A DNA stretch of 64,000 bases. It comes from CATOSP01 sp965237775. Its GTDB lineage: Bacteria; Chloroflexota; Dehalococcoidia; Lucifugimonadales; UBA3495. The notes below the pieces were generated by a model. The model made no database searches. It worked only from the letters and a program-made list of their open reading frames with translations, and was not told where the DNA came from. The DNA is taken from positions 1,984,001-2,048,000 of the forward strand of contig OZ250155.1 in the NCBI GenBank assembly GCA_965237775.1, read 5' to 3'. The position numbers and the translations under genes were made by a program. This document shows, in pieces, positions 1 through 8,508 of the stretch (position 1 is its first letter; each line of letters starts with the position of its first letter).

Positions 1-139
1 GGCAAACTAGACCCCAATCCAGAACGGATCGAAAATCGATTCAAGTACGGGCTGGCCTAATGGAATAGAGGTGGGAGACGAATACCGGGGCTGGGACAAG
101 AGGGCCGGTCCAAGATCGCGGGGTTGTACCAAAACAGAA

Positions 140-171
140 GTCAGGCACGGGTCTTTCGTCCCGTGCCTGAC
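140..171. repeat. Perfect 12-bp inverted repeat
   Basis: Arms GTCAGGCACGGG (140-151) and CCCGTGCCTGAC (160-171) are perfectly complementary around an 8-base loop. No recognisable gene surrounds it. It could be a transcription terminator-like hairpin, although no T-run follows on either strand, or one copy of a dispersed REP-type palindrome. I saw no second copy in this window. Confidence 0.6.
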
Positions 172-378
172 GCTTCCTTCGCCCGGCTCCACTATCCTTG
201 CCTTCGCGGCCAGATCGACCGCCCTGGGTGACTCCGGGATGTCCGGGCCAGATAAACGGGCTGGTCTAGATCATATCATCGTGCGTGGCGCCGCCGGCGT
301 TTCCGGCGCCCCCGCTGGCCACTGTACCCTGTCTCTCAAGGCCGGGGCCAACGGGGGCGTTAACAGTTCTCGGTATGG

Positions 379-552
379 TCAAATACTCTCCGCATCTGTC
401 TGCACCTCACCGAAGGTTTTGGTACGCGTGACCTCTGCTCGAAGAGCGCCTCCACCGGCGCGTGTCCCTTTGGGCGGTTGCCCTCCAGCTACGCCGGTGG
501 AGGCCGTACAGGGGAACTTCCACTGGTGCAGCCACTCGAAGTCTCGGACCAT
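379..552 (-). CDS. Possible small ORF (57 aa), function unknown
   Basis: A 57-codon frame starts with ATG at 552, five bases after AAAGGAGG, the strongest Shine-Dalgarno match in this end of the window, and ends with TGA at 379-381. The predicted peptide is Gly/Thr/Ala-rich with one Cys (residue 15) and no membrane segment or motif that I recognise. The stretch also carries a perfect 13-bp inverted repeat (448-460 / 492-504), so a structured RNA is an alternative explanation. It lies 115 bases downstream of the response regulator on the same strand. The call rests on the ribosome binding site alone. Confidence 0.3.
   Translation of the reverse strand: MVRDFEWLHQWKFPCTASTGVAGGQPPKGTRAGGGALRAEVTRTKTFGEVQTDAESI
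448..504. repeat. 13-bp inverted repeat enclosing a nested hairpin
   Basis: GCCTCCACCGGCG (448-460) pairs perfectly with CGCCGGTGGAGGC (492-504). Inside the 31-base loop, GGGC (472-475) and GCCC (480-483) can form a second small stem. It may be a structured RNA element or a coincidence of GC-rich coding sequence in the small ORF that spans it. Confidence 0.5.
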
Positions 553-667
553 GGTCGCCTCCTTTCTCCGAAGGGAGTAGGTAGTAGTGCACGTTACCTA
601 TCTTGCCTGAGAAGGGGAGACCGGAGTATGGGGCAATCCCCTACCATTGGCGCGGGAAAGGCCCCAG

Positions 668-1318
668 TCAGTCCACCGACACCATCCCGTGCTTCACCGC
701 AAATCTCACCAGCCCTGCCAGGTCGTGGATATCCAACTTGGACATCAGACTCGCCCGGTGCTTCTCCACGGTCTTCACGCTGACTATCAGGTCCTGGGCT
801 ATGGAGTTATTGGTCCCGCCCTCCGCCAGAAGTTGCAGCACCTCGCTCTCTCGCCGAGTCAACCGTTCAAGCTCGCTCGGTTCTTCGGCCCCGTCCTGCC
901 GGGAGAGCACTTCGCCGACGATTGATCCGGCTATGGGCGGGCTCAGGTAGGTCTCACCCTTCATTGCGGCCCGCACCGCCAGGAGCAATTCTTCCCCGAC
1001 CGCCCGTTTGAGGACGTACCCTCGCGCACCCCGGCGCAGGGCCTGCCTGACCATCGCGTCGTCGGCGTGCATTGAGAGCATAACCACCTGGGTGTTGGGG
1101 AAACGGGTGTGAATCTGTTCGGTTGCCTGAATCCCATTCATGCGGGGCATGGAGATGTCCATAACGGCGATATCCGGGGCCAGGTTCTCCGCCAATTCCA
1201 CAGCTTCCTGGCCGTTTTCAGCCTCGCCGACCACCTCGATGTCTTCGGCCTTCTCCAGCAGCATTCTGATGCCCTGCCGGACCAGATGGTGATCGTCGGC
1301 GACAATTACACGGACCAT
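668..1318 (-). CDS. NarL/FixJ-family response regulator
   Basis: This 216-residue two-domain DNA-binding regulator is the output partner of the kinase just upstream. The receiver domain (about 1-120) shows the acidic pair D8-D9, phospho-acceptor D54 in VMDISMP, and K104. A LuxR-type helix-turn-helix (about 149-205) carries the usual LTRRE...EVL and TVEKH signatures. The start at 1318 (MVRVIVADDHH) was chosen because AGAGGGGG lies just upstream and the receiver fold begins there; a longer reading to 1402 would run into the kinase gene. The kinase stop is only 11 bases before this start, so the two are probably co-transcribed and form one cytoplasmic phosphorelay. The input signal and target genes are not visible. 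Confidence 0.93.
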   Translation of the reverse strand: MVRVIVADDHHLVRQGIRMLLEKAEDIEVVGEAENGQEAVELAENLAPDIAVMDISMPRMNGIQATEQIHTRFPNTQVVMLSMHADDAMVRQALRRGARGYVLKRAVGEELLLAVRAAMKGETYLSPPIAGSIVGEVLSRQDGAEEPSELERLTRRESEVLQLLAEGGTNNSIAQDLIVSVKTVEKHRASLMSKLDIHDLAGLVRFAVKHGMVSVD

Positions 1319-1329
1319 TTCCGCCCCCT

Positions 1330-2991
1330 CTAACTGCTTTTCACCGGGACAAAACCCACGACTATGGCTCCATGACCGGGGTCCGATTGAATATCGATCC
1401 ACCCTCCCAGGAGTTCGAACCGCTCCTGCATTCCGATGAGACCGATTCCCGTAGACTTCCCTGGTTGCCTAGGACCTCTATGGTGTACGAATCCTTTTCC
1501 GTTGTCTGCCACAGACAGGCTGACCATCTCCTTGTGCCCTTGAAGCTCGACGGTCACCGTATTCGCCCCGGCGTGCCGGGCCACGTTGGTCAGCGCCTCT
1601 TGCAGGAAGCGGTATAGGCAAATGGTCACGGCGTCGGGCAGGTCGAACGAGTCCTCCCCTGTGTAGGCTATGTCCAGGTGGGTGCGTTGGGCAAACTCCC
1701 GGCAGTATCCCTCCAGCGTGTCGTTCAACCCCACGGCGTCCAATTCCGGCGGTCTCAAGCCCCGGGCGAGTAGTCGGATCTTCTCCATGGTCTCTTCCGT
1801 CAGGTTCACGGCGCTGGCAATCGTATCCCGCAGAGGTCCTTCATTGTCAGCCATGTCGGAATGTACAAGTCCGAGGCTGATCTTCAATGCCGTCAGGGCC
1901 TGTCCCGCTTCGTCGTGCAGTTCCCGGGAGACCCTATGGCGCTCCTCCTCTTCCTCGGACATCACCCGCATGGTCAAGAGCCGTAGCCTCTCCCGTTCCC
2001 GCTCCAATTGTTGGAACAGACGGGCATTGGCTATCGCCCCGGATATCTGGGCTCCAACGCTCTCGGCCAGATCCACGTCCCGCTCGGTGTAAGCTTCGGC
2101 ACTGGTTGATTCCAGGTGCAGTACACCTATGACCTCATCGCGGGAGATAAGGGGTACAGACAGGAACGAACGGTACCCGGCCTCGAAAGCCGGTAGCGGT
2201 CCGGTGAATTGCTGCCGAAGGTCGTCGATATCCCTGGGCTGGATCAGCAGCCCGGACCTGCGGCGAATGACCTCCTCGGTCAAGGAACTGGCGAGGGCCG
2301 CCACGTCGCCCCGCCGCCGCCGCGCGACATCACCACCGCTAACGTAGGCAGTGGTGAACACGTCCCGCTCCGGTTCCGCGATGGTGATCACGATTCGCTC
2401 AAAATCGATCAACTGGTGTACCTGCAGGGCGAAGGGTTCGTAGACCTCCTCCACGTTCAACGAAGAGCTGATGATACGGCCGATCATGGCCAAACGCCGG
2501 ACCCGCTCTTCCGAGTCTTTGCGGTCGCTGATATCTCTTAGCACGGCCAGAGTGGCCGGCTCGCCATTGAAGGTGATTGCGACGGCGGATGACTCAACTG
2601 TGCGGACCTGGCCGCTGGCCCGGCGGATTCGGTACTCGTATACGCCGGGCACAGGCTCTCCCCGTTCCCTCGCCAGGGTGCGAGATCGCACCGTGGGCCT
2701 GTCTTCAGGAATTATGAAATGGTCGAGGGATAGCCCGGCAGCCTGGGACATGTCATCCAATCCGTGGAGCGACAGGAAGGCGTTGTTTACGAAGACCCGG
2801 GTGGTTCCGACGTTAATGACGATGGCGTCGGCGACGTTCTCGACCGCTGCGCGGTAATGCTCTTCGCTCTCGCGCACCCTGTCCCAGGCCCGGTTACGAT
2901 CGGTCTCGGCCAACTCCATCTCGGAAACGCGCTGTCGCAGCGCCTCCAACTCTTCAAGGAGATGACTGGTCTCAGATGGTTTCCGGTCCAC
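1330..2991 (-). CDS. PAS-GAF sensor histidine kinase (HisKA_3/NarX-DegS class)
   Basis: This 553-residue kinase should autophosphorylate and pass phosphate to the regulator encoded next. A short coiled coil (about 8-45) precedes a PAS domain (about 46-157), a GAF domain (about 165-325), a HisKA_3 dimerisation helix with RELHDEAGQALT (H359 the likely phospho-histidine) and a C-terminal HATPase_c domain with VADNGKGF and GIGLIGM nucleotide-binding boxes. No transmembrane segment is visible, so it probably senses an intracellular ligand or redox state through PAS or GAF. The start is GTG at 2991 with only a weak GGTGA-type ribosome binding site. Ligand identity cannot be told from sequence. Confidence 0.92.
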   Translation of the reverse strand: MDRKPSETSHLLEELEALRQRVSEMELAETDRNRAWDRVRESEEHYRAAVENVADAIVINVGTTRVFVNNAFLSLHGLDDMSQAAGLSLDHFIIPEDRPTVRSRTLARERGEPVPGVYEYRIRRASGQVRTVESSAVAITFNGEPATLAVLRDISDRKDSEERVRRLAMIGRIISSSLNVEEVYEPFALQVHQLIDFERIVITIAEPERDVFTTAYVSGGDVARRRRGDVAALASSLTEEVIRRRSGLLIQPRDIDDLRQQFTGPLPAFEAGYRSFLSVPLISRDEVIGVLHLESTSAEAYTERDVDLAESVGAQISGAIANARLFQQLERERERLRLLTMRVMSEEEEERHRVSRELHDEAGQALTALKISLGLVHSDMADNEGPLRDTIASAVNLTEETMEKIRLLARGLRPPELDAVGLNDTLEGYCREFAQRTHLDIAYTGEDSFDLPDAVTICLYRFLQEALTNVARHAGANTVTVELQGHKEMVSLSVADNGKGFVHHRGPRQPGKSTGIGLIGMQERFELLGGWIDIQSDPGHGAIVVGFVPVKSS

Positions 2992-3213
2992 GTCGTGTCA
3001 CCCGCCTACCGAAAGCTGCCCGATCGACTCCTATTATCGATGACCGCCCGCCGGATAGCTATCGATTCTACACCACGCGCCACCCAATGCAGAGTTACGG
3101 AAATCGCCAGATATGTGGGCCGGTTATTCCGAAGATAGCTGTAGTCCGGGGTTCCAAAGGTCTTCAGGGATTACGAGAGCTACGCTGGCCCTGACTTCCT
3201 ACCAAGCCCGGAG

Positions 3214-4032
3214 CTATAGGCCAGTTTCGCCGTCAATCCGGTCGATGAATCGAGACACGCGCTCGCTCAACAACCCGGGGATTTCGACCTTCATGTTGTG
3301 CCCTACTCCGTCAAACGTCTCCAACCTGGCGTTGGGTATTTGGGCTGCCATCAAATGCTGGACTTCCAGGGGAGTGATTTCGTCATTCGATGACGCGAGG
3401 ATGAGAGTGGGCACGTGGATGTTCGGCAGAAGCTCTGTAAGGTCCTCCCCCAAGAGACAACCCTGGAGAGCAAGGACCACCTCAGCCGGGGTCTTCTCTC
3501 CTTCGTCCGCGTACCATTCCACGACGCGAGGGTCTACGTCAGGACCGAACCGTCTTTCCGAGTCCGCCAGGAGCCATGCCCTGGTGCCTGATTCTTCCAG
3601 GGTGCGCCGCCATACCGACGCGTCGACGTTTCCCCCCAACTGAGCGAGCCTGGGAGTCGACGCGACCAGAGAAAGGCTGTGCAACCGCTCTGGGTAGTCG
3701 TGGGCGAAACGGATGCTGACTATCCCGCCCGCGGATGCCCCCACGAGGTGGACCTTTTCGATGCCCAGGGAATCCAATACGGCCGAAATGTCCGCCGCTA
3801 GGTCAGGCAGGTTAAAGAAGCGGTTAGGGGGAGGAGCCGTGCCGCCATGGCCTCGCATGTCGAAGCGTACGACGGGGTGATGCTGGGCGAGGAGGGGGAC
3901 CCAGACCCGCCAACGGGCCAAGTTGCCGGCGGCGGCGTGGTGAAGCATGATGGCCCTGTTGTGGCGCCAAGGCTGGGAGTAATCGTCGATGTGGTAGTGA
4001 AACCGTGTGCCTGCTGTGGACAGATACGGCAT
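3214..4032 (-). CDS. Alpha/beta hydrolase (3-oxoadipate enol-lactonase / epoxide hydrolase-like)
   Basis: This is a 272-residue single-domain alpha/beta hydrolase. The nucleophile elbow is VGASAGG with S100; an Asp in SSNDEITPLE and the His in VGHNMKVE near the C-terminus complete the triad. The oxyanion-side HHAAAGN motif (31-37) and RFDMRGHGG (57-64) are typical of lactonase and haloperoxidase-like members. Cytoplasmic, no signal peptide. It stands alone between a kinase gene and a zinc-ribbon gene, so its substrate cannot be inferred from neighbours. The family assignment is firm; the exact reaction is not. Confidence 0.88.
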   Translation of the reverse strand: MPYLSTAGTRFHYHIDDYSQPWRHNRAIMLHHAAAGNLARWRVWVPLLAQHHPVVRFDMRGHGGTAPPPNRFFNLPDLAADISAVLDSLGIEKVHLVGASAGGIVSIRFAHDYPERLHSLSLVASTPRLAQLGGNVDASVWRRTLEESGTRAWLLADSERRFGPDVDPRVVEWYADEGEKTPAEVVLALQGCLLGEDLTELLPNIHVPTLILASSNDEITPLEVQHLMAAQIPNARLETFDGVGHNMKVEIPGLLSERVSRFIDRIDGETGL

Positions 4033-4211
4033 GGACTCACAACCGGAAATAACGCGGGCTCTTGTCTAACGAAGCGGGTCTTTGCGAGGTCAAGAATACG
4101 ACATGATTTTCGGTCGGGTTTCCACCAACGTCGATAGACATTTGACGTGATCCATCAAGCCTTCGGCGGTTGGGGAACCGTCTAATCAGGGATGCGGATG
4201 GTTGATTGTGA

Positions 4212-4237
4212 GAAGGCCGCCCTCGTGGGCGGCCTTC
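4212..4237. terminator. GC-rich hairpin between convergently placed ends
   Basis: GAAGGCCGCCC (4212-4222) and GGGCGGCCTTC (4227-4237) form an 11-bp stem with a TCGT loop, 16 bases beyond the stop of the zinc-ribbon gene. The short T-tract (GTTTG) is on the plus strand, so for the minus-strand gene it is an imperfect intrinsic terminator. Confidence 0.5.
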
Positions 4238-4253
4238 GTTTGCTGGCTTTCGC

Positions 4254-4541
4254 TTACCGGCGCAGGGCACTAAAGCAATCACTGCAGTATACCGGCCTGT
4301 CTCCCCGGGGCCGGAACGGGACCATGGTGTCCACGCCGCACTGGGCGCAAACAGCAGGGTGCATTTCCCGCTCACCGCCGCCGAAGCCACGCTGTGCGTT
4401 CCTGCGCGCGCCTCGGCATTCGGGGCAGCGCTTGGGCTCGTTGGTATATCCACGAGAAGCAAAGAATTCCTGCTCCCCGGCGGTGAAGATGAATGGCGCC
4501 CCACATTCTACGCACGTGAGACTCTTGTCTGAGATCGCCAT
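4254..4541 (-). CDS. Small zinc-ribbon protein (zf-trcl type)
   Basis: The 95-residue protein carries four CxxC knuckles: CVEC near the N-terminus, CPEC, CAQC and CSDC at the C-terminus, enough for two zinc ribbons. The central part is rich in Arg, Gly and Glu. Such proteins are common in Chloroflexota and some other phyla, usually annotated as zinc-binding proteins without known role; nucleic-acid binding is a guess. The start at 4541 (MAISDK) was preferred over the ATG at 4556 because GGAGG lies eight bases before it, inside the longer reading. An extended -10 promoter sits about 110 bases upstream. Confidence 0.8.
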   Translation of the reverse strand: MAISDKSLTCVECGAPFIFTAGEQEFFASRGYTNEPKRCPECRGARRNAQRGFGGGEREMHPAVCAQCGVDTMVPFRPRGDRPVYCSDCFSALRR

Positions 4542-4649
4542 CTGGATGGCCTCCATATATTGTGTCTTGGCTCAGTCGAGGTCATCCGAGGCTAGGGGGC
4601 AACGCTTGAACATACCACCAACGGTAAACCTTAACTTGCACCGGCCCAA

Positions 4650-4658
4650 ATTATACCA
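4650..4658 (-). promoter_or_regulatory. Extended -10 promoter candidate for the zinc-ribbon gene
   Basis: On the minus strand the sequence reads TGG-TATAAT, a perfect -10 box preceded by the TGn extension (-10 at 4650-4655, TGG at 4656-4658). No convincing -35 box lies 17 bases upstream, as is usual for extended -10 promoters. The implied transcript would have a leader of about 100 bases. Confidence 0.5.
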
Positions 4659-4768
4659 GATATTAGGGGTTATTAGGGAAGATGCTGTGACATTGGTTAT
4701 GCACATTACATAGCCCGACGAAAACGAGAGGGCCGTCACTCAAGTCCAATCGGTAAAAGGAACAGGAA

Positions 4769-4999
4769 TTGCTGGCATTATTTGGGTCTATCGCCGTTGC
4801 CATGATGTTCGTTAGCTATTGGCTGGAGGGACGCTCCAAGTGGATGGTGCTGGTCTTCGCCGCGGGTTGCGCCTTGACGTCGGTCTATAGCGGCCTGGTC
4901 GCGGCATACCCGGTCACCGTCATCGAGGCCCTGTGGTCGCTGATCGCGTTGCGGCGGTTCATGATGCGCCACCGTGAAGAGTCGCTGGTGATAGAATAG
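4769..4999 (+). CDS. Small membrane protein, CBU_0592-like
   Basis: This is a 76-residue protein with two or three hydrophobic segments (about 1-18, 25-46 and 47-60) and a basic C-terminal end (RRFMMRHRE). The segment YPVTVIEALWSLIALRRF resembles the CBU_0592-type small integral membrane domain, whose function is not known. It begins with TTG at 4769 behind AAAGGAACAGGAA, a moderate ribosome binding site, and ends 20 bases before the hydantoinase-like gene, so the two may be co-transcribed. The start and the reality of the gene are less certain than its neighbours. Confidence 0.55.
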   Translation: MLALFGSIAVAMMFVSYWLEGRSKWMVLVFAAGCALTSVYSGLVAAYPVTVIEALWSLIALRRFMMRHREESLVIE

Positions 5000-5019
5000 C
5001 CGCACAAGGGGGAAGAATT

Positions 5020-6471
5020 ATGCTGGACATGATAATCAAGGGTGGAACCGTGGTCACATCCTCCGGCGTGGGGGAATGGGACATCGGGATTTCCGGGGAA
5101 CAGATAGCGGCGGTTGCGCTGCCCGGCCTTCTACCGGAAGAAGGGAGCAGGGTAATTGATGTGACGGGAAAGATCGTTGTACCGGGAGGTATAGAAACCC
5201 ACGCCCACGCCGCGGCCAACGTGCAACCCGGCGCGCGGGAACTGGTGGCCGGTGTGCCCAATGCTGGGCCCATCGAGCATTCATTGGGGGCCATCTGGGG
5301 CGGCACAACCACGGTGATTGATTTTGCGCCCGTGCCCAATGAAGGCGATCTGGTCAAGGGCATCCACGATTTCATCATTCCCTGGCAGGGTCACGCCTAC
5401 ACCGACTACTCGACCCACTGCATTTACAACCAGGCAAGTACGCCAGACGCTATCTCACGCTACGGGGAATTGGTCAACGCCGGCTTTCCCAGCGTCAAAA
5501 TCTTTACGACGGACATCCGACCGCCTGAAGGCAGGGTCAACTCGTTGACTCCCAGCGGAAAAATCGACGCCGGACGCCTGGAAGACGTCATGAATCAGAT
5601 CGCAAGACACGGCGGCGTGCTGGCGGTCCACGGTGAAGACGACGAACTGGTGATGTACAACTACCTTCTCGCCCAACAACGTGGTCTATGGGACTGGTAC
5701 AACGTACACATGATCCATTCCAAAGCGGTGGAAGACCTGGCGTTCCGCAGCACGGTGCGCTTGGCCGAACGCACCGGCGCGGGTATGTATTTCGTCCACG
5801 TCACCGCTAAGGACGGACTCGACGTGATCTCGGAAGCTCGCAGCAACGGGCTGCCAGTTTACGGTGAGGTGTTGACTCTGGCCCTGTCATTCAACTGCGA
5901 TCAGTACCGGGAACCCGATGGAATGAAATACCACACCTACCCATCCTTGAAGTACGAGGGCGACCGCCTGGAGCTTTGGGATGGGTTGCACCGCTCCGAC
6001 CTGACCTTCACGGCGACGGATAGCAGCTTCACCACCTACCTCGACAAGATCGCCGGACGCAACGTGGTAGACGTGCGCGGCGGCAACATCGGCATTGAGA
6101 TCCGGATGGGAGTCAACTACACGGAGGCGGTAGTCAAACGTGGGATGCCGCTACAGCAGTACGCCGACGTCACATCGACCAACGCCGCCAAACTTCTGGG
6201 CCTCTATCCTCGAAAGGGTGTGATCGCGGCGGGGAGCGACGCGGACCTGACCGTCATCGACCCATCTTTCAAGAAAGCTCTGAAGATGGACGACCTTCAC
6301 GTGCGGGACTATAGTCCCTGGGAGGACTGGGAGGTCGAAGGCTGGCCCACCACCGTGCTCCTGCGGGGCAAGGTTATGGTCGACAATGGTCAGTTGCTGG
6401 GAACGGCCAACGATGGGCAACTGATACCCCGGAAGATCGACCCCATGCCCCTGCGCAGACCCGCCTTCTAG
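5020..6471 (+). CDS. Dihydropyrimidinase/hydantoinase-family amidohydrolase
   Basis: The 483-residue cyclic-amidase-type enzyme carries the full binuclear metal set of the D-hydantoinase group: H61 and H63 in the THAHA motif, K160 in SVKIFTT (the lysine that is carboxylated in the family), H204, H260 in YFVHVTAK, and the catalytic Asp D334 in ATDSSFTT. Family members hydrolyse hydantoins, dihydropyrimidines or related cyclic amides; which one is used here cannot be read. The first His pair is in THAHA rather than the usual DPHTH, a mild deviation. ATG at 5020 follows AAGGGGGAAG. Its stop overlaps the stop of the convergent amidohydrolase gene. Confidence 0.9.
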   Translation: MLDMIIKGGTVVTSSGVGEWDIGISGEQIAAVALPGLLPEEGSRVIDVTGKIVVPGGIETHAHAAANVQPGARELVAGVPNAGPIEHSLGAIWGGTTTVIDFAPVPNEGDLVKGIHDFIIPWQGHAYTDYSTHCIYNQASTPDAISRYGELVNAGFPSVKIFTTDIRPPEGRVNSLTPSGKIDAGRLEDVMNQIARHGGVLAVHGEDDELVMYNYLLAQQRGLWDWYNVHMIHSKAVEDLAFRSTVRLAERTGAGMYFVHVTAKDGLDVISEARSNGLPVYGEVLTLALSFNCDQYREPDGMKYHTYPSLKYEGDRLELWDGLHRSDLTFTATDSSFTTYLDKIAGRNVVDVRGGNIGIEIRMGVNYTEAVVKRGMPLQQYADVTSTNAAKLLGLYPRKGVIAAGSDADLTVIDPSFKKALKMDDLHVRDYSPWEDWEVEGWPTTVLLRGKVMVDNGQLLGTANDGQLIPRKIDPMPLRRPAF

Positions 6472-7772
6472 CACACGCCGGGCAAGAACCCCAAGGGCCG
6501 GGCTGCGTCTCCGCGAAGCTCGTCGCGGTCTACGACCTTCCCGGCCTTGATGACGCTTTGTACGTGGCGGCCACCCTTCAGGACCGAGATATCGGCGACC
6601 GGGTCCTTGTCCAGGATGAGCATGTCGGCCAGCTTTCCGGCTTCGATCACTCCGAGGTCGTCTTCCAACCCCACAACGAAGGCGTTGTCACGCGTGCAGG
6701 CGGAGATAGCCTCCAAGGGTGTGTAGCCGCCGTACTTCACCATGATCCCGGGCTCGTTGGCGTGCAACTCGCCGTAGGGCATAACCGGGGAGTTTCCGCT
6801 GTCGGTGCCGCACAGGACTTTCAGCCCGAGTTCCCGCGCCCTCTGGAGAACGGTAGCGCCGCCTTCGAGGTTGTACTTCATCTGGTCTACCTCGCGGTCG
6901 CTGCGCCCGAAGTCCCGGCCGTATTCCGAGGCATGTTCAAGGAAGGTCAGGGTTGGCATGATGCGGACGCCCGCCTCCGCCACGGCGTCCAAGTCGGATT
7001 CCGTGGCCAGGTCGGCGTGAAGGATCCAGTCAAACCCGGCCTGTGCGGCGGCTCGGGTGGAGTCCGCGCCCCTGGAATGGATCGTAATCCGGGCGTTCCT
7101 CCGGTGGGCCTCGTCGGCCACCGCCTTCAGCTCTTCTTTGGAGATCGTCTGTATATCGCCCCAGGTGCTATCGGCCATCTTGATGAAGTTTACTCCGTGC
7201 TTGCACTGGCGGCGCACCTCGGTGACCATATCCATCACGTTGTTGCAAAGCTTACCGTTAACGTGTTCGGGAGTGCCAACCCAGGATGGCTCGTTATCGG
7301 CGATGCTGCCGTAGGTGACAATAAACCTGCCCGCGCAATAGACTCTTGGACCCTCGATCATTCCGGAGTTGATCGCTTCACGCACCGCCACGTCGATGAA
7401 CCAGGTCCCGCCGGGAACGCAAATGCTGGTAACACCGGACCTAAGGATCGTCTGGGCGTTCCGGGCGGCGCGCAACGTGCTGAACTCGGAACTGACCGTA
7501 CCTCTGGCCATGGTGATGCCCGGCATGGCGGGTTGCCCAAAGGAGAGGTGGCAATGCCCGTCGATCAGTCCGGGCATGATCCACTTGCCGGAAGCGTCGA
7601 TGGTCGCGACGTTCTCCAGGTCCTCCACGTTGACGTCCGGCGGCACGCTGCCCACGCTGCGGATGCGGTCCCCTTGAATCACGACGGCGTCGTTTTCGAC
7701 CGGGGCTCTTCCCGACCCGTCGATCAGGCTGCCGTTACGGATGATAGTAGCCTTCACGCTATTAGCTGGCAT
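6468..7772 (-). CDS. Metal-dependent amidohydrolase (imidazolonepropionase/prolidase-like)
   Basis: This is a 434-residue TIM-barrel amidohydrolase with an N-terminal beta-sandwich start (IRNGSLIDGSG). Metal ligands visible are H73 and H75 (DGHCH), probable carboxylated K198 (FIKMADST), H232, H252 and the catalytic Asp in LCGTDSGNS. It belongs to the group that includes Xaa-Pro dipeptidases of the organophosphorus-acid type and aryldialkyl or cyclic amide hydrolases; the substrate is unknown. No signal peptide. The start ATG at 7772 has AGGAGG eight bases away. The 3' end is shared with the convergent hydantoinase-like gene (stop codons overlap within 6468-6471), so the two genes leave no room for a terminator between them. 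Confidence 0.9.
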   Translation of the reverse strand: MPANSVKATIIRNGSLIDGSGRAPVENDAVVIQGDRIRSVGSVPPDVNVEDLENVATIDASGKWIMPGLIDGHCHLSFGQPAMPGITMARGTVSSEFSTLRAARNAQTILRSGVTSICVPGGTWFIDVAVREAINSGMIEGPRVYCAGRFIVTYGSIADNEPSWVGTPEHVNGKLCNNVMDMVTEVRRQCKHGVNFIKMADSTWGDIQTISKEELKAVADEAHRRNARITIHSRGADSTRAAAQAGFDWILHADLATESDLDAVAEAGVRIMPTLTFLEHASEYGRDFGRSDREVDQMKYNLEGGATVLQRARELGLKVLCGTDSGNSPVMPYGELHANEPGIMVKYGGYTPLEAISACTRDNAFVVGLEDDLGVIEAGKLADMLILDKDPVADISVLKGGRHVQSVIKAGKVVDRDELRGDAARPLGFLPGVC

Positions 7773-8080
7773 CGCGTCCTCCTGAAAGCTCGACTAACTA
7801 TTAATTGACGATTTCCCCAAGCGGGAATTGTCGACACTAAGTAAGGCTTATCCTATCACCTTATCCTTCCCAAGGTAGCCCCGCAGGTGCTCCGTTGGGT
7901 ATGAGCGCGGCAGCCGGTAGGGCGAGATGGCGGGCAATCTCCGCCTTCCATGCAGATACGTACCGAAGATACCGAGTGCCATACTTTGATGGCTAGTGTC
8001 ATACTACTGCTATAAACTTGCGTATTCGAGATTATCTTTCTTGCGGATAGTAACGTAAAGCGAACATCATAAACTTCGTC

Positions 8081-8110
8081 TTGACATGAGTCGCGTTGAT
8101 ACTCTAGATT
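8081..8110 (+). promoter_or_regulatory. Possible sigma70 promoter
   Basis: TTGACA (8081-8086), an 18-base spacer and TAGATT (8105-8110). It points toward the lipoprotein gene, but about 390 bases upstream of its start, which would give a long leader. Moderate match only. Confidence 0.35.
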
Positions 8111-8218
8111 CTTCGCACGGATAAGAAGATGTAATTCGCAGGGCACTCGACACTCTGTCAAGGGTTATCCCCACGTCGATGGGCGAGGGATTAGAAGGGC
8201 GCGGATTTAAAAAGGAAT

Positions 8219-8257
8219 GCCCTGGGTGAATGGCCGTTCAACCTAGTCACCCAGGGC
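8219..8257. repeat. 11-bp inverted repeat in ABC-operon leader
   Basis: GCCCTGGGTGA (8219-8229) and TCACCCAGGGC (8247-8257) are perfectly complementary around 17 bases. No T-run follows. In the presumed leader of the lipoprotein mRNA it could form a stem, or it could be an operator for a dimeric regulator. Confidence 0.45.
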
Positions 8258-8508
8258 GGCGGCGGAACGTGATTTTACCATGCTCCTTCTCTGATAGTAG
8301 CACATACATCCGGGGCGCTTCTACGCTGGGTGAGCCGATTCGTGGTTCCTGAGTTCACACCTGGGAACTGTGGACACGCAACCTCGAGGACCGTAGGAGC
8401 GTCTTTTCGTTTTGGCGGAAAACCCTCGTTGATGAGAACCGCCGGCCGCAGGACCTGAGACGACACGATTGGTGGAGACCGTTGAATTCAGACTGGGAGG
8501 TTAATGTT

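Larger units (their letters stand above)
7773..8508. other. Intergenic region between divergent genes
   Basis: About 740 bases without a convincing gene, between the divergently read amidohydrolase and ABC lipoprotein genes. It contains a sigma70-like promoter candidate on the plus strand (8081-8110) and an 11-bp inverted repeat (8219-8229 / 8247-8257). Short frames exist on both strands, but none has a good ribosome binding site or recognisable protein signature. Confidence 0.6.

Noticed and set aside
6558..7808. Long plus-strand frame opposite the amidohydrolase
   Set aside because: It is an antisense shadow without family signature; the minus strand carries all metal-site motifs.
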